64,000 nt of DNA from contig JAIWNE010000067.1 of assembly GCA_025331445.1 (NCBI GenBank), positions 1-64,000 of the forward strand, written 5' to 3'. The stretch is from Blakeslea trispora. Lineage: Eukaryota > Mucoromycota > Mucoromycetes > Mucorales > Choanephoraceae. Below the pieces are notes generated by a model, which had not been told where the DNA came from, searched no databases, and worked only from the letters and a program-made list of their open reading frames with translations. Each line of letters begins with the position of its first letter. Position 1 is the stretch's first letter. The position numbers and the translations under genes were made by a program. Shown piece after piece: positions 26,301 through 37,829 of this stretch.

Positions 26301-26561
26301 ACTGAAGCTCTCTGTAACGAAGTCTGGATGGTAGATGCTGGCCGCTTGACTCCCTCTGGTCACAACTGGGTCTCTGGTAATGGTACTACTGCCGTCAAAG
26401 AACAAGAACAAGAGGATATGGTAGATGCTCAAGGTAATACCGTCAAGGCTGTCGAAAAGAAGAAGAAGTTGACTTCCAAGGAACTCCGTAAGAAGAAGAA
26501 GGAGCGTATGGAACGTCGCAAGCGTGGTGAAGAAGTCTATACAACTGACGAAGAGCTATAA
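23394..26561 (+). CDS. TEF3: Translation elongation factor 3 (eEF3), ABC-F-type ATPase
   Basis: A single 1055-residue exon. HEAT repeats fill residues 30-340, a four-helix region follows, then ABC1 (Walker A GANGCGKST near 482, signature LSGGW near 568, LLLDEPTNHLD near 587). ABC2 comes next (GPNGAGKST near 726, signature LSGGQ near 911, LVLDEPTNYLD near 930), with the chromodomain-like insertion YEYEVSWVGRSSVDNTW near 835. The C-terminus is a basic Lys/Arg tail. These are the hallmarks of fungal eEF3, which acts at the ribosomal E-site to release deacylated tRNA. Codon use is strongly biased (TCT, GGT, AAG, GAA), fitting high expression and explaining long antisense open frames. An in-frame ATG at 23451 (MTAVV) is a possible alternative start; the first ATG follows directly on the CT-rich leader. 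Confidence 0.97.
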   Translation: MPATAAQNNIKSDIQPKKMTAVVSNSTSEVETKKAKEILTKLSAASDADRESIAKDLASFVKSNGVLSLTQYNIVATLTKELGNKKNAGARQGAIAAIVAFFNESMEGQVEPYMLPLLTVLLELQADKQTAVKQAALVAAQHAIAKINPNAAPLTVPYILEGLNNSCKWQTKMLSLELLSSLTKLHSKEFFVAIPDVVPVVSDCMWDTKVDVKKQATETMGDICKLIENKDIERFIPAVINCINHPENVSETIHLLGATTFVQEVDSATLSIMVPLLGRGLNERATPIKRKSALIIDNMSKLVDDPDVAAPFLPVLLPALEHVQDIVADPECRGVVQKALATLQRLKNPGTEVFTKVQKQAKVESSIKDLLPSDLDAGFEPIVKYMNDIALSLCVAKNFFKDVWIKSLSPYAKAFYAASDAENLAFTALNKCEEAVTPKDAEEEDDEGEDLCNCEFSLAYGAKILLNRTALRLKRGRRYGLCGANGCGKSTLMRAIANEQVEGFPPRSELKTVYVEHDIDGSEADTPLVDFILASEGVETKDPEQVRKILLEYGFSELMVTKMAIGELSGGWKMKLALARAMLMNADILLLDEPTNHLDVVNVAWLENYLLGLKTVTSIIVSHDSGFLDHVCSDIIHYEPNYKLKRYKGNLSEFVKKVPRAASYYSLEASQISFRFPEPGFLEGIKTKERAILKMKNVDFQYPGSDRKQLIDISMQCSLSSRVAVIGPNGAGKSTLIKLLTGEIESEVGSVWKHPNLRIAYVAQHAFHHIEKHLDSTPNEYIQWRYATGEDREELDKNDRMNAETNKKVMEQVFIIDGEKRTVEELVGRRKLKQSYEYEVSWVGRSSVDNTWISRQKLEDMGFGKKIAEVDSAEAAKMGLNRPLTAKEIEKHLAEVGLEPEFATHSRIRGLSGGQKVKLVIGAAMWNKPHMLVLDEPTNYLDRESLGALAMAIKEFGGGVVIVTHNREFTEALCNEVWMVDAGRLTPSGHNWVSGNGTTAVKEQEQEDMVDAQGNTVKAVEKKKKLTSKELRKKKKERMERRKRGEEVYTTDEEL

Positions 26562-27073
26562 GCGCATCTACCCCCAAAAAGTCATCTCTCTCTCTTTCAC
26601 TTGTTACCCTTTTATTTCACAAGCATTATGCATTCTTTAAACATATCTATATCATTTTACATCCCCTTTATAAAAAAATACTTTTTTTTTGTGCTAATAA
26701 AGATATTTCATTTCAAGACTTTGAAACCTTTTCTTCTTCTTTTTTTATATATAAAAATGATCCCATCAAACTAAAAAAAAAAAGCATGTTCTCTTTAGAT
26801 CTATTTGTTTAATTCACTGTTGTTTGGAGATAAATCAGTGTCAAGAAAGCTTAAATTATAGAGTCATCTATACATCATCTATAACCACAATTTTTTTGGT
26901 TGGCAATCATGATATTTATACTAAGCGCGCTTTAAAGTGACGTGAAGATTACATTTACAGACGCGGGATTTCTTGGGTTTGTCAGTTTCCCGATGAAGTG
27001 TTATAAATACAAGTCTTTTTTTTTTCTGTCCTTTTTTTCTTCTTTGTTCATCTACAGAAAACAATAATACAGA
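26562..27073. other. Intergenic region, eEF3 to oxidoreductase
   Basis: About 510 bp. The first part is the eEF3 3' UTR, with CT runs and an AATAAA-like signal near 26697. The second part is the promoter of the next gene. No coding potential seen. Confidence 0.5.
27002..27009 (+). promoter_or_regulatory. TATA box of the oxidoreductase gene
   Basis: TATAAATA lies 65-72 bp before the ATG at 27074 and is followed by a T/CT-rich leader. Position and sequence fit a core promoter. Confidence 0.5.
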
Positions 27074-28491
27074 ATGTCTCAAAAGCCTCTCAAGATTGGA
27101 ATTATCGGTACTGGTATTTTCGCTCATCGTCATCATAAAGCCTATCAATCCTTGGGCAAAGATAAATTTGAAATTGTTGCTTGTGCAAACAGATCAAAAG
27201 ATAAGGCTTTAGATTTTGCTAAAGAAGTAAGTAAACCAAGAAAAGCAATGAAAAAGGAAGGACTTTTAAAAAAAGTCATTTTTATGACACAGGTTGGTAT
27301 TCCCGAATCTGCAGTCTATACAGAAATTTCGGACCTTATTAATGATCCAAATGTTGAAGCTGTTGATATTCTCTTGCCAGTTCAATTCAATAAAGAGGTA
27401 GTGTATACTTATAACGCTTCTCTTTTTAACTCCGATAGCTAACTCCCCCCTCTTCCTTTTTTTCTTTTAGACAGTTGAGGCTGTAGTAGCTGCTAATAAA
27501 CATGTCATGTTTGAAAAACCCATTGGTAAAAAAAAAGAGAGCACTTGTCAACCTATTTAAAAAGCATATGTCACTCACTTCTCTCACTATTAGCTGCTAC
27601 TCTCAAGGATGCTCGTGAAATTGTTCATCTATCTCAAAAGGCAAAGACAGTGGTTGCCATCAATGAAAACTGGTCTTACCATCCTTTGGCTTGGGCTGTA
27701 GCCGAGTATGTGAAGCAAGGAGGCATAGGAGAGGTAAGTTAGAAGGTTATTGAATGGCTCGTTGTTTGTAGACCTAATGCCATGAATCAATAGATTGTCA
27801 ACTTTACCTATGATTCAGCTCGTCCTTATAGTCCTGATTCACCTTACCATACTACCAAATGGCGTCAAAATCCTGAACATCCTGGGTAAGTTGTTAGAGA
27901 GATGGTTGAACAAACAAACTCACCCAAAAAAAAAATTAGTGGATATTTGAGTGATGGTTGTGTACATGATATGGCTCATTTGATACCTATTCTTGGTTAC
28001 TTTGATACAGTTGCTGCCTTTGCTACCAAGAGACACAAGATCCATGTTGTTGAAGATACTTTGGCTACAACGATTAAACTTGAGAATGGTGGAGTTGGTG
28101 TAGCCAACTTTACTTTTGTAAGTTCTTTATTATCATTACTCTATTCTCACTCTAATCATGATGCGGATAGTGTTCTGCAGGTGTCAAGAGACAAACACTT
28201 GTTGTTCATGGTACAAAGGGTACTGTAAAGTTGACTGACCATCAAGAAGTGAAATTGATCAATGAAGAAGGTGAAATAGTTGATGCTTCACCTATCACCT
28301 CACTTCAATCCAAGGCTCCTGGAAATGGTTTGTCTGATATTGAGGCTGAATTAGCTACCTTTTACGATGCAGTTCGTTCCAACCAGAAGTTGGGATTGAC
28401 AGCTGAAGAAGCTTTCCATCACCTTGCTTTCATTGTTGCCTCTTTGGAGTCTGTCAATACTGGTAAAGCTGTCAAGGTTGAACGTGCATAG
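27074..28491 (+). CDS. Gfo/Idh/MocA family NAD(P)-dependent oxidoreductase
   Basis: Seven exons (27074-27226, 27293-27397, 27471-27525, 27594-27733, 27794-27885, 27940-28117, 28171-28491) give 347 residues. The N-terminal Rossmann motif is KIGIIGTGIFAHRHHKAYQ. EKPI, the conserved Glu-Lys-Pro of the family, lies near residue 100. The C-terminal alpha/beta domain includes GGYLSDGCVHDMAHLIPIL, whose His is in the position of the catalytic His in related dehydrogenases. The last junction was chosen at 28171 (CSAGVKRQT...); the more tempting acceptor at 28181 runs into a stop. Substrate cannot be told; relatives act on sugars, inositols or dihydrodiols. Its stop is 71 bp from that of the convergent small gene. 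Confidence 0.9.
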
Positions 28492-28562
28492 ACCCTCTCT
28501 TTTGATCTTTACAATAATAATAATAATAAAAAGTTGCTCGGACTATTTTACGTGTTTTTTTA

Positions 28563-28872
28563 TTATGCTTGACCTTCTTCTTCCGTCCTAGCAACAAGTT
28601 GCCAACTGTCTTCTCTAGTTGACAAGTGCTGCCATCGTCTGTTGTTATGATTAGCTTCTCTGGTAAATCGTATCAGACCTGTATTACGTAATAGGCTTCT
28701 ACCCACTATAAGAAGAGAGAGAGAGGATTCAGTTTGTCTAGTTTTCTATCTATTTGTTATAAAATCCATTACCACAGGTACCGCAACAAAAGCACCAACA
28801 TAGACCAGATAAAAATATCAGTGCCATAGCCAAGATAATAATCCAAGCTTGTACCAAGTCAAGTTCAGCCAT
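28563..28872 (-). CDS. Small single-pass membrane protein, 80 residues, unrecognised
   Basis: Two exons on the minus strand, 28872-28773 and 28705-28563, with a 67-bp GT-AG intron (TGTG/GTAATG...TATAG) in consistent phase. Residues 8-25 form one strong hydrophobic segment (AWIIILAMALIFLSGL), followed by the Cys-rich stretch CWCFCCGTC. The C-terminal half is basic and polar (NHNNRRWQHLSTRED). No name can be given. The Cys cluster at the membrane border would suit palmitoylation, which is inference. The gene lies tail-to-tail with the oxidoreductase and head-to-head with the HECT ligase. Support comes only from the clean splice sites and the protein-like composition. Confidence 0.6.
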
Positions 28873-29424
28873 TAAAAGAAGTTTATACAGATAAAAAAAA
28901 AAGATAAAATTAATAGCGGAGAATAAGAATCACTATTTTGCCCTCCCTTATCAATAGAGTGATAGATTATTTTGACACATTTACCTAATGTAGTCAATTC
29001 TTTCTGTTTCAAGTAGGCTAAAACAATAGAATGAACTTCTCCAAGCCATAACAGAATAAATAAAGAGAGAGAATTTTAATGATTCAGTTGTTGTCAAATA
29101 AGCAAATTGATAGATAGAGCTCCTAAAGCTGAGCTTATCAGAAAAAAAAAAAGTTAAATGTGCATAAAAGAAGTTTTTTTCTCACTGCGAAAAAAAAAAG
29201 CCTGGTTTTTTTAAAAGCACGCTCAAACCAAATATAAAAGAGAAAATGATTTTATCCTTTTTTTTTTCTCTCTTTCTCTTTCTCTCTCTCTCTTCTTTAC
29301 ACATATTACACAAAAAGAAAGAAAAGGGAAACAACACATATAAAACAATAAGGAAAAAAGAGCTTATTTCGAAACAATCATAAAAGAAAAGCGAGTGTTC
29401 AACCAAAGACAGAAACAACACCTT
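28873..29424. other. Divergent intergenic region before HECT ligase
   Basis: About 550 bp, AT-rich, with a CT/TC microsatellite-like tract at 29258-29295 and A-runs. It is presumably a shared promoter. No gene seen. Confidence 0.5.
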
Positions 29425-32400
29425 ATGGAGCAAAACTCCAGACAACTGAAACGAAAGACGAATAAAGACTCTTGCAAACATCCCGAAACAACTGAACGAT
29501 ACAGCTTAAGAAACAGAAAAGAGTCTAGTACAAGGTTAAAATCAATCTTTTTTTTTGTTGTTTATTTATTTATTGTTTTGATTGACTGCGAATTGTTCAG
29601 ACTTATCTCTGCATTTTCTTTTTTCTTTTTTTTTTTACAACAGACAACAGAAGCGAAAATTAGAACAAGCAACACACAGTAAAGAAGAATCAAGCAGTAA
29701 GAAAGTGAAAATGAGCAGCAAGGGAAAACAAAAAGCTGAAGAAGAGTAAAGAGATAAAATCAATTGTTGTCATTCACTCTGACTCACTTTTATCTATTAT
29801 CTAGAAAACCATCCACAAAGCAAGCACAAGAGGAAGAAGAGATTCTGAAAGATTCTCTTGATTGTTTCGATCGCCATGAAGACGAAAAAGAGGAAGAAGA
29901 GGAAAGCCAGATGCGTTTTGATGAGGATGAGGATATTGATGAAGACAAGGATGAAGATGACGATGACGATGATGACGACGACGACGATGAAGAGATGTCT
30001 CGTGTCAGGAGATCACTAGGTCTTCAGATGCAAGGTCTGTTCGGTGGCCTCATCTCCTCCGACTTTGGTCGCTTCAGATCCATCTTGACCAGTCTCAAAT
30101 CAAGCGATGACCCAACTATGCAACTGATTGCCCTTCAAGAGTTGGCAGAGATACTCTCTGTCAGCAGCGAAGAAAATCTGGCTGGCTGCTTTTCAAATGA
30201 TAGTTTCGCAAAAGAACTGGTGCGTATCATGAAGGGACCTGATGATGATTTCACTGCTCAAATGGGTGATATGGATGAAGATATGATGCTTGCCTTAGCC
30301 ATGAGTGAAGGCTTATCAGGTGGCAATCCAGAAGTCATGTTGTTAGCCTGTCGCTGCATTACCAATCTATTAGAAGCTATGCCAACAGCTGTGACTAGTG
30401 TTGTATCGCATGGTGCCATTCGTGTCCTCTGCCAAAAACTGAAATCCATTCAATACATTGATCTGGCTGAACAAGCACTTTATGTAATTCATTTTTTTTT
30501 GGTTGCTTTCAAGGTTGTGAAGATGCTCATTTTTTATTTATTTATTTATTTAGGCTCTTGAAAAAATTTCGGCTCAATTACCCCGTGCAGTAGTGCAAGA
30601 AGATGGACTTGGCGCAGCATTAATGTATTTTGATTTCTTTAGTATCCATGCTCAACGTACAGCATTACGTACAGCTGCCAATTGTATGCGAGGTATCAGC
30701 ATGGAATCATTCTCTCAAGTGATGGAAGTGGTACCTACCTTGATGAACACCATTACTTATTCGGATCGATCGGTGGTCGAACTCACCTGTCTCTGTTGGG
30801 TTCGGATCTCTGAGAGTTATCGTAGTCATCAAGAACTCGAACGTGCCATCTCGGTTGACTTACTCAAGATCTTGTTCAACCTGATTCCAATCTCCGGTAA
30901 CTCAAATGCAGTCCATCCTGCTGCCCTGAATGATTTACTACGCATCTTTCGCGCTATATCCAAATCCTCTCCTCAACTCAGTTTCGAATTACTAAAGTTG
31001 GGTGTCATTGAGGCCTTTTACCAGATCTTGACCGGTGCCAACACAGTGCCTTCCACCATGCCTCAACATATCACATTGGACTCTAAATGGCGAGATGCTG
31101 TACCTACCCTGATGAAGATCATTGTCGACCTATTACCACCTTTACCCAAGGATGACTTATTTAGCTCAAGGCGATTCAAGTCTTCCAATCCTGCTCCCAA
31201 AGTCGATGCTCCATCAGATCCTCGCGTCAGTTGGTTCAAGGAGAATCCCGAGATTGTATCAAAATTCGACATTATTCTGATCCCTCTTGTACTGGACATG
31301 TATGCCTCAACTGTCAATTTACGTGTACGACAGTTGGTGACACATACACTCGTCAAACTCCTCTTTTACTCGAATGTAGAGGCCCTCTCCAAGGTGCTTA
31401 AGCATGTACCCTTATCCAGTTTCTTGTCGGGTCTGTTGACACGTCAAGAGCACCCTGTCTTGTTGATTGATGCCCTTTTTCAAGCAGAACTACTGCTTCA
31501 GAAGCTACCGGAAGTCTATCATTTCTTGTTTGAACGAGAAGGTGTGCTTCACGAAATTGAGATCTTGTCCAAACAACCTTTAGTTCTGCCTGAGGAACAA
31601 GAATTGCCCAAGAGTGAGGATCCAGCCAGTGTAGTAGATGAAAAGCTTGTGTCAACATCTAAAAAGAAGAATGAAGAAGATGAAGAAGAAGAGGAGGAGG
31701 AGGATGAACAGGAAATAGATGATAGTGAAGGTGATACAGATTCAAGCAATAAAAAAACTAAATCCGGCAACGCCTCAACTGAGTCCTCTCTATCTCAGTT
31801 TGGTATTCGTTCGCCTTCTTCAAGTCAACAACGCTTATTAGAGAGCCAAGAATTACATACCATCATGCGCAATCATCAACTACTGCAACAACAACAACAA
31901 CAGCAGAGATCGAGTCGTCATCGTAACTTGGATAATGAAAAGGGAATAGGAAGAGGTTCTACTCGTAAATACATCATTCAACTAGCTCAGTATCTTGTGG
32001 AGCACTATTTCCATAAACAAAAGTCATCAGAAGAAGATGGAACAGCCAACAACAGTCTGAAGGAGATTACTACAATGACAAGCAACTTGTTGTCCTGCAC
32101 AGAGACTACTTGTGAAGCAGCTCTCCGTCAGCTCTCACTCTATCTACGCAACTCGCCTATGGGTATCAGTAGTTTTGAATTGATGAATTCCGGCTTGATG
32201 AAGACCTTACTTTCCTTCTTGACATTGTCAGAAGGTTTTCAGTCTTCGCTCGAGACACGTTGTGAGCTGTTTGACCGTGTGTTTATTCAACAACCTGATG
32301 TGGATCAAGAGAATGACAATTCACTCAAGAAACTGGTGATTCGTTTGCAAGATATATTGAATCGTTTTGAAGCATTTGAAGTAGTGACCCCTCTGGAGTC

Positions 32401-34817
32401 TTCTTCCTCTGACAGTCTTCGTAATCCTACTAGTATGTTGGCTAAGCAGCTACGATTAAGACTGACTGGTACAGGAGACAACATCCCCACAAGCTACAAA
32501 CAACTCATGGTATCTACACATGCTGTTGCTACATTCCGTGTACTTGAAGATTATCTACTTGCTCGTATCAGTGCCTCGGATACACTCTCACGTATGATGG
32601 GTGACGATGACGAGGACGATGAAGAAGAAGAAGAAGAAGAGGAAGAGAATGAAGAGGATCATTTGTTGATTGAAGATCATGATGGTATGGATGTGGATGA
32701 AGATGAGCATAGAGACATGGATATGAATGAAGCAGTCGTTGTAGAGCATAATACGGATGAAGAAGAGGAGAACGAAAAGCCTTCAGGTAGTAAGAAGAAA
32801 GAACAGGCCGAAGCAAGCTCCTCTCAAAAGAAGGAGGGTGAATGGAAGATTCGGTTCTTGTTGAATGGCACTGTTATTTCAAATGATTCCACTGTGTATG
32901 CTGCTGTGCACCAATACGAAAAGAGCACACACCATGCTTCTTCTTTGGGTGTTCGCAACATCTGGGCCTCCTCTTATCCTATCACGTATGAGCGCATCAA
33001 GGTACATACAGAATCAAAAGAAGAAGACATCAAGCGATCCAACACGGCTGTTCGCCAACTAGCGGATGTAGTCCAACCTACCGAACTCAAGGACGATTCT
33101 ACATGCAATAATGCACTTTTACTCCTAAAGGCTCTGTCGCCTGCCATCGCCAAACAATCCCAAGGCATCACCATGCAAGATTTCATCAATCGAAAACTGA
33201 CAGCAAAGGCTAATCGCCAGTTGGAAGAACCGTTGATTGTGGCAAGTTCTTGCCTGCCCTCTTGGATTTACTGGTTAATGCATGAAGTTCCTTTCCTGTT
33301 CCCCTTTGAGACGAGATACTTGTTTATTCAGAGTACGTCCTTTGGTTATGCTCGTCTGATTGCACGTTGGCAAAGTCTTCAGATGCGTAACAATTCTCAA
33401 AACGGTACACGTACAACGGATGCCTCTGAACAACCTACGCTAGGACGCATGGAGAGACAAAAGGTGCGTATCATGAGAAACCAAATGTTGGAGTCTGCCA
33501 TCAAGATCCTTGATCTCTTTGGTAGTTCACCTACTGTACTTGAGATTGAATATATGGGTGAAGAAGGTACTGGTATGGGTCCCACCTTGGAGTTCTATGC
33601 CTCTACCTCAAAGGAGTTTAGCAAGCATTCGCTCAATATGTGGCGTGGCTCTCATAAATCAGAAAGTGGTCATGTTCATGCTCCTGCTGGTCTGTTCCCT
33701 AAGACGTTAAGCAGATCAAGTGCTCGATCCACACGAAAGATCATTCAGTTGTTCAAGACACTGGGTCAGTTTATTGCAAAGGGTTTGTTAGATTTTAGAA
33801 TTGTTGATATACCCTTTAGTCCAGCTTTCTTCAAGTTGGCGTTACACAATGTTGAACCTAGCCATGCTCTACTCAAGGTAAAGAAAGAAGCATTGTTTAT
33901 ATATAATCTTTTCTTAATGTTTTTTTTTTCGGGGGGAATAGGAAATTGATCCGCAATTGAGTAAATCCATTGATATGTTGGAGTCTTATATTGAACAAAA
34001 ACGATTGATTTATGCAGACATGTCTATGGTAGGTTGATTTCATTTTGTTTTACCAAGTTATTAATGCGTTTTTGAAACAGTCGCCTGAAGAAAAATCAAA
34101 AGCGATCAAAGAAATCTTGGTGGAAAACACTAGAATTGAAGACCTTTGTCTGGACTTTACATTGCCTGGTGATGATAGTTATGAATTAAAGGTAAAGAAG
34201 AAAAGAAAAGGATAAACATGACAATTGAAAACTCATGTATTGTTTTAAAAAAATAGCCGGGTGGTGCAGACATCAATGTGACCATCCATAATATTGAAGA
34301 ATACATTGATTTGGTTCAAGATGCTATCCTCGGATCCGGTATATCTCAACAGATGGACGCATTTAGAGAAGGATTCAATGGCCTGTTTGCAATTGATGAC
34401 TTGAAGTTGTTGACCGAAAATGAACTTGTTTCACTTTTCGGTAAAGCAGAAGAGGACTGGTCTTCTGCTACACTAGTAGATGCCATTCGAGCAGACCATG
34501 GTTTCACTATGGACAGCGAGCCTGTACGACATCTGTTGGAGATTCTATCAGACTTTAATGATGCCGAGCGACGTCAATTCCTTCAATTCACGACCGGTTC
34601 ACCAAGACTTCCTATTGGCGGATGGAAAGCCCTTCGTCCTATTTTCACTGTGGTTCGAAAGATACCTGAAGCACCCTTGACTGCAGATGATTATTTACCT
34701 TCTGTCATGACATGTGCCAATTACCTAAAGATGCCTGCCTACACCACAAAAGATATCCTGTATCAACGATTAATCACATCTATGAATGAAGGTCAAAATA
34801 GTTTCTTGCTTTCTTAA
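29425..34817 (+). CDS. UFD4: HECT E3 ubiquitin ligase of the Ufd4/TRIP12 group
   Basis: Seven exons (29425-29534, 29644-29745, 29805-30483, 30554-33877, 33942-34028, 34081-34191, 34257-34817), 1657 residues. The N-terminus is basic and Lys-rich, then very acidic with about 11 consecutive Asp. It is followed by the ARM-like region shared by Ufd4, TRIP12 and UPL3 (FGGLISSDFGRFRSIL; QALYALEKISAQLPRAVV). The middle contains further acidic and Gln tracts. The HECT domain begins near IEYMGEEGTGMGPTLEFY and ends with the C-lobe motif VMTCANYLKMP, whose Cys is the ubiquitin-accepting residue. Family knowledge: Ufd4 ubiquitinates N-degron and ubiquitin-fusion substrates. The start ATG at 29425 opens a short exon; an alternative start cannot be excluded. 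The stop is 75 bp from that of the convergent RhoGEF gene. Confidence 0.92.
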
Positions 34818-34892
34818 TACATTCCAACTCTTTCATTTTGCCACATAACAACAACATTGCATCTCTCTTTCTTTATTCAATAAATTGCTTCA

Positions 34893-37289
34893 TTATAAAC
34901 CAAGACTAATATTAGAAAATGTTTTCCGTAATTGATGAGGTGATAATCCAATGGGTGCATTCATGGACCAGATGTTATCATCAAATTCGCAAAGAAGGGT
35001 ATCAATAAACTCTTGGTTTTTATCTTTCATGTTCTCTAGATCCAAATCCATCTTTTCCACATCACAATAACCTGCCCAGGCCGAGGAAAACAGAATCGAA
35101 TCTGCTGAAGAGGCTGTCTCCAATGAATAATGAGAGACAGAAGGGCTTTGAGCACTTTCTTCATCTATTGAAAATGGTTCCTCCTCCTCCTCTATCTCTG
35201 GTGGTTGTACATGTCTCTGCAGATGTTCATCCAGCACATTTTCTAGATGCCAACACCAAATCTCTTTCTCTTCAGGCGTTTCGGTTTCGAACCGAATGTT
35301 GGTCAAATGACGAGTAGCGATCGAACAGACAAATTGAAGAGGGTGTTTTTCGTACATGGGCTCTTTTTGAATGGATGGGTTATAAGAAGAGGCAAGTGGG
35401 ATATCATGCGTTGAGGAGGCTTCTTCAGTTGTACGTGCATTGTATCGACGGAACGATTGAAACAAAGTCGAACCTCGTCGTGATAATCTTTCACCATGAG
35501 GTAAAATCTCTCGCATGACAGCTTTATCGATCAATGTGAGTTTTCCAGGTGTATGTGTGATTTTGAAGAGCATGTCTGGTGTGGGACCATAGAAAGATCC
35601 TTTTTTGATGGTACTTGTTTTATTGTCAGATGGGTTTGGTTTACGTTTCGCTTTTTCCTAAAAGAGAATCATGAGCATAATAATAATAATAATAAAAAAG
35701 TAAAAGAGACATACATACCGTAGTACACACAATCAAGTCATTAAACAAAAACACATAGACTCTTTTTTGTCTTTTGGATGCGATTGAAAACGTGCTGTTA
35801 CGCCTACTCAAGGAAGTAGGTTGAACCGAACTAGAGAATGACTGATCCGAGTCTTCTGATGGAGCAGACGATTGTTGTGCCTCAGGAACGATCGTCAAAT
35901 AACCTTCATGAATCAGTTTTCTTCCATGCTTGGCTAGATGAATGGTGGAGCCTTCTAGTCCAGAGATTCTTCCTGCAAGATCTTCTAGTTTGATAAAGTC
36001 CTCTGATTCTTTTTTTTGTTTCTCAAACAACCGTAACACGATATCCATCTCTGACAGAAAAAGCTGGATACCTTCTGTTTCACCATCGTGTTCAGTCAGA
36101 CATTCAAGTAATGATCTGAAGAATAAGGGATATTTCATGACTCTTTGAATAGGTTTCAAGAGATAGGCTGATAGTGGAAGATTTCTACATTCAGGCCAAA
36201 GAGATCGACGCTATATAGGATTCAGTGTGTGATACTTGTATCAAACTATGAACTTACTGCTACAAACAATCCAAATTCATCCAAATTTTTCAACCCATCT
36301 GAAATTGTGTTGTTGGCTTTTTCAAAGTTTGAGAAATAAGAAGCATAGACTCCAAATCGTGTAATCTATTGAACCCATTTTCTTTTAGTTCATTTATCCA
36401 CGTCAAGACATCAATAGCTTACAAAAGATCGATAAATGTCTGTGATTGAATGAACGACTGGATGTTCTGCAACCTGAGTTGCTCTTACTTCCTACTCTCA
36501 GTTACAAAAAAAAAAAAAGAGAGAAAGAATCAGGACAATAGAATGCGCTTGTTTTCAAAAAAAGTAAATACCTTTAATAATTGTAAATGCAATCGAATGA
36601 TCTGAAAGACATTCTCGAATAAAAGTCTTACTGCCAAAGATAATCCATCCCATTGAAGTGCTTCTTTAATAAAGATCTATGGTGATTCGGAATATTTTTT
36701 TTTTTAGAAAGGAACTTTTTTTCTTGCAGTCAATGAATACCTTATAAACTAGAATTAAATCATCTACATAAGATTGCTCAGTCAGGATAACTTCATAAAT
36801 GAGTTCCTGATATCTTGATTGTTTTAGAGTAAAGTCATAGAGATCATGATGATATGGCTTTAGACTTTCTTTCCATGTACGAGGTAAGGCATCAATAGGA
36901 GGAAACCGTGGTTCTCCCATGGTAGAGGCAAGATATTGCCAAGAAGGGGATGCATGTAAGGCATGTTTCTTTAATAAGGATTCCTTGAGAGCATGATGAC
37001 TCTGTCGATCTTCTTGTTGATTGGATGGTAGTTTAGATGTTTTCGGACTATTGAGACTGGAAAGCGAATGAGCATCATTAGTTGCATAGTAAGTCAATAG
37101 TTGATGAGCACTTATGCCCCTTTTTAACAAAAACCCCAAATTCCTCTTGAGAACATCTCTTGCTCTCTTTCCAACACGTGAAGCTTTTGCTTCATGCACT
37201 TTTTTTTGGATCCCACCCGTCAATATGTGTGTTTTGGATAGTTCATAGGAATTGAGTTGTCTATTGTTACTGTTAGATTTATTACCCAT
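34893..37289 (-). CDS. Rho guanine-nucleotide exchange factor (DH-PH)
   Basis: Six exons on the minus strand (37289-36741, 36676-36572, 36473-36423, 36365-36258, 36210-35719, 35657-34893) give 689 residues in a consistent frame. The DH domain starts near residue 155 (RYQELIYEVILTEQSYVDDL) and includes the diagnostic LLKPIQRVMKYPLFFRSLL near 287. A PH-like domain follows (KLIHEGYL..., KRVYVFLFNDLIVC, RFETETPEEKEIWCWHL). It contains a long Ser-rich insertion (about 365-395) and further insertions. The C-terminal region is acidic. Family knowledge: DH-PH proteins activate Rho or Cdc42 GTPases in polarity and wall growth; the target cannot be predicted here. The intron at 36571-36474 is 98 bp, and its acceptor was chosen so that VAEHPVVHSITDIYRSF follows. 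Confidence 0.9.
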
Positions 37290-37829
37290 CACTACTATAT
37301 TTATAAATCAAAGGTAGCCAATGAGCCTATGTCAAAAAAAAAAGGGAACTTTTTTTATAAGAAAATAAAAAAGTGAAAAGAATGAAAAGAAAAAAGATTG
37401 AAATTTATCAGACTTGATAAAACTGTATACACACACAAAAAAAGAAATTTGAATCCTCGGAGAATAACTTACCATTGTACTCTTTCAATGGTGATTGCCT
37501 TGCTATCAAGTAAAGAAAAAAAAAAAGAAAGAAGAAAGAAAGACAAGTCAAGCTCTTATTTTCGAATGTTTTGCATGTATTAATTTGGATGGATCAACTC
37601 CTTTTTTGGCAGATTGTTACTACTTGACATTTCAGGGAAAAAGTTGATTGTGTAACCCTATTGAATGAATGGTTACTCTATTTACATAGTTTCTTGACAT
37701 AAAACAAGAAACATATCTCTATCAGCTTTGAGTAAAAAAAAACAATTCTCTTGTCTTTAAAATGTCTACAAGTAGATGAATGTCAATAGACACGACCCTA
37801 GAGAAACACTCTGTTGTTACGTATTTTTT
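37290..37829. other. Intergenic spacer upstream of RhoGEF
   Basis: About 540 bp of AT-rich sequence with A/G-rich and A-run tracts. No gene or repeat recognised. Confidence 0.5.

Noticed and set aside
23952..26432. Long minus-strand open frames (450 and 350 codons) opposite eEF3
   Set aside because: They mirror the strongly biased codons of eEF3 and show no domain; antisense shadow of a highly expressed gene.
28181..28228. Alternative 3' exon of the oxidoreductase ending VSRDKHLL...
   Set aside because: The acceptor at 28171 keeps the frame through the conserved C-terminal domain; this one stops after 16 codons.
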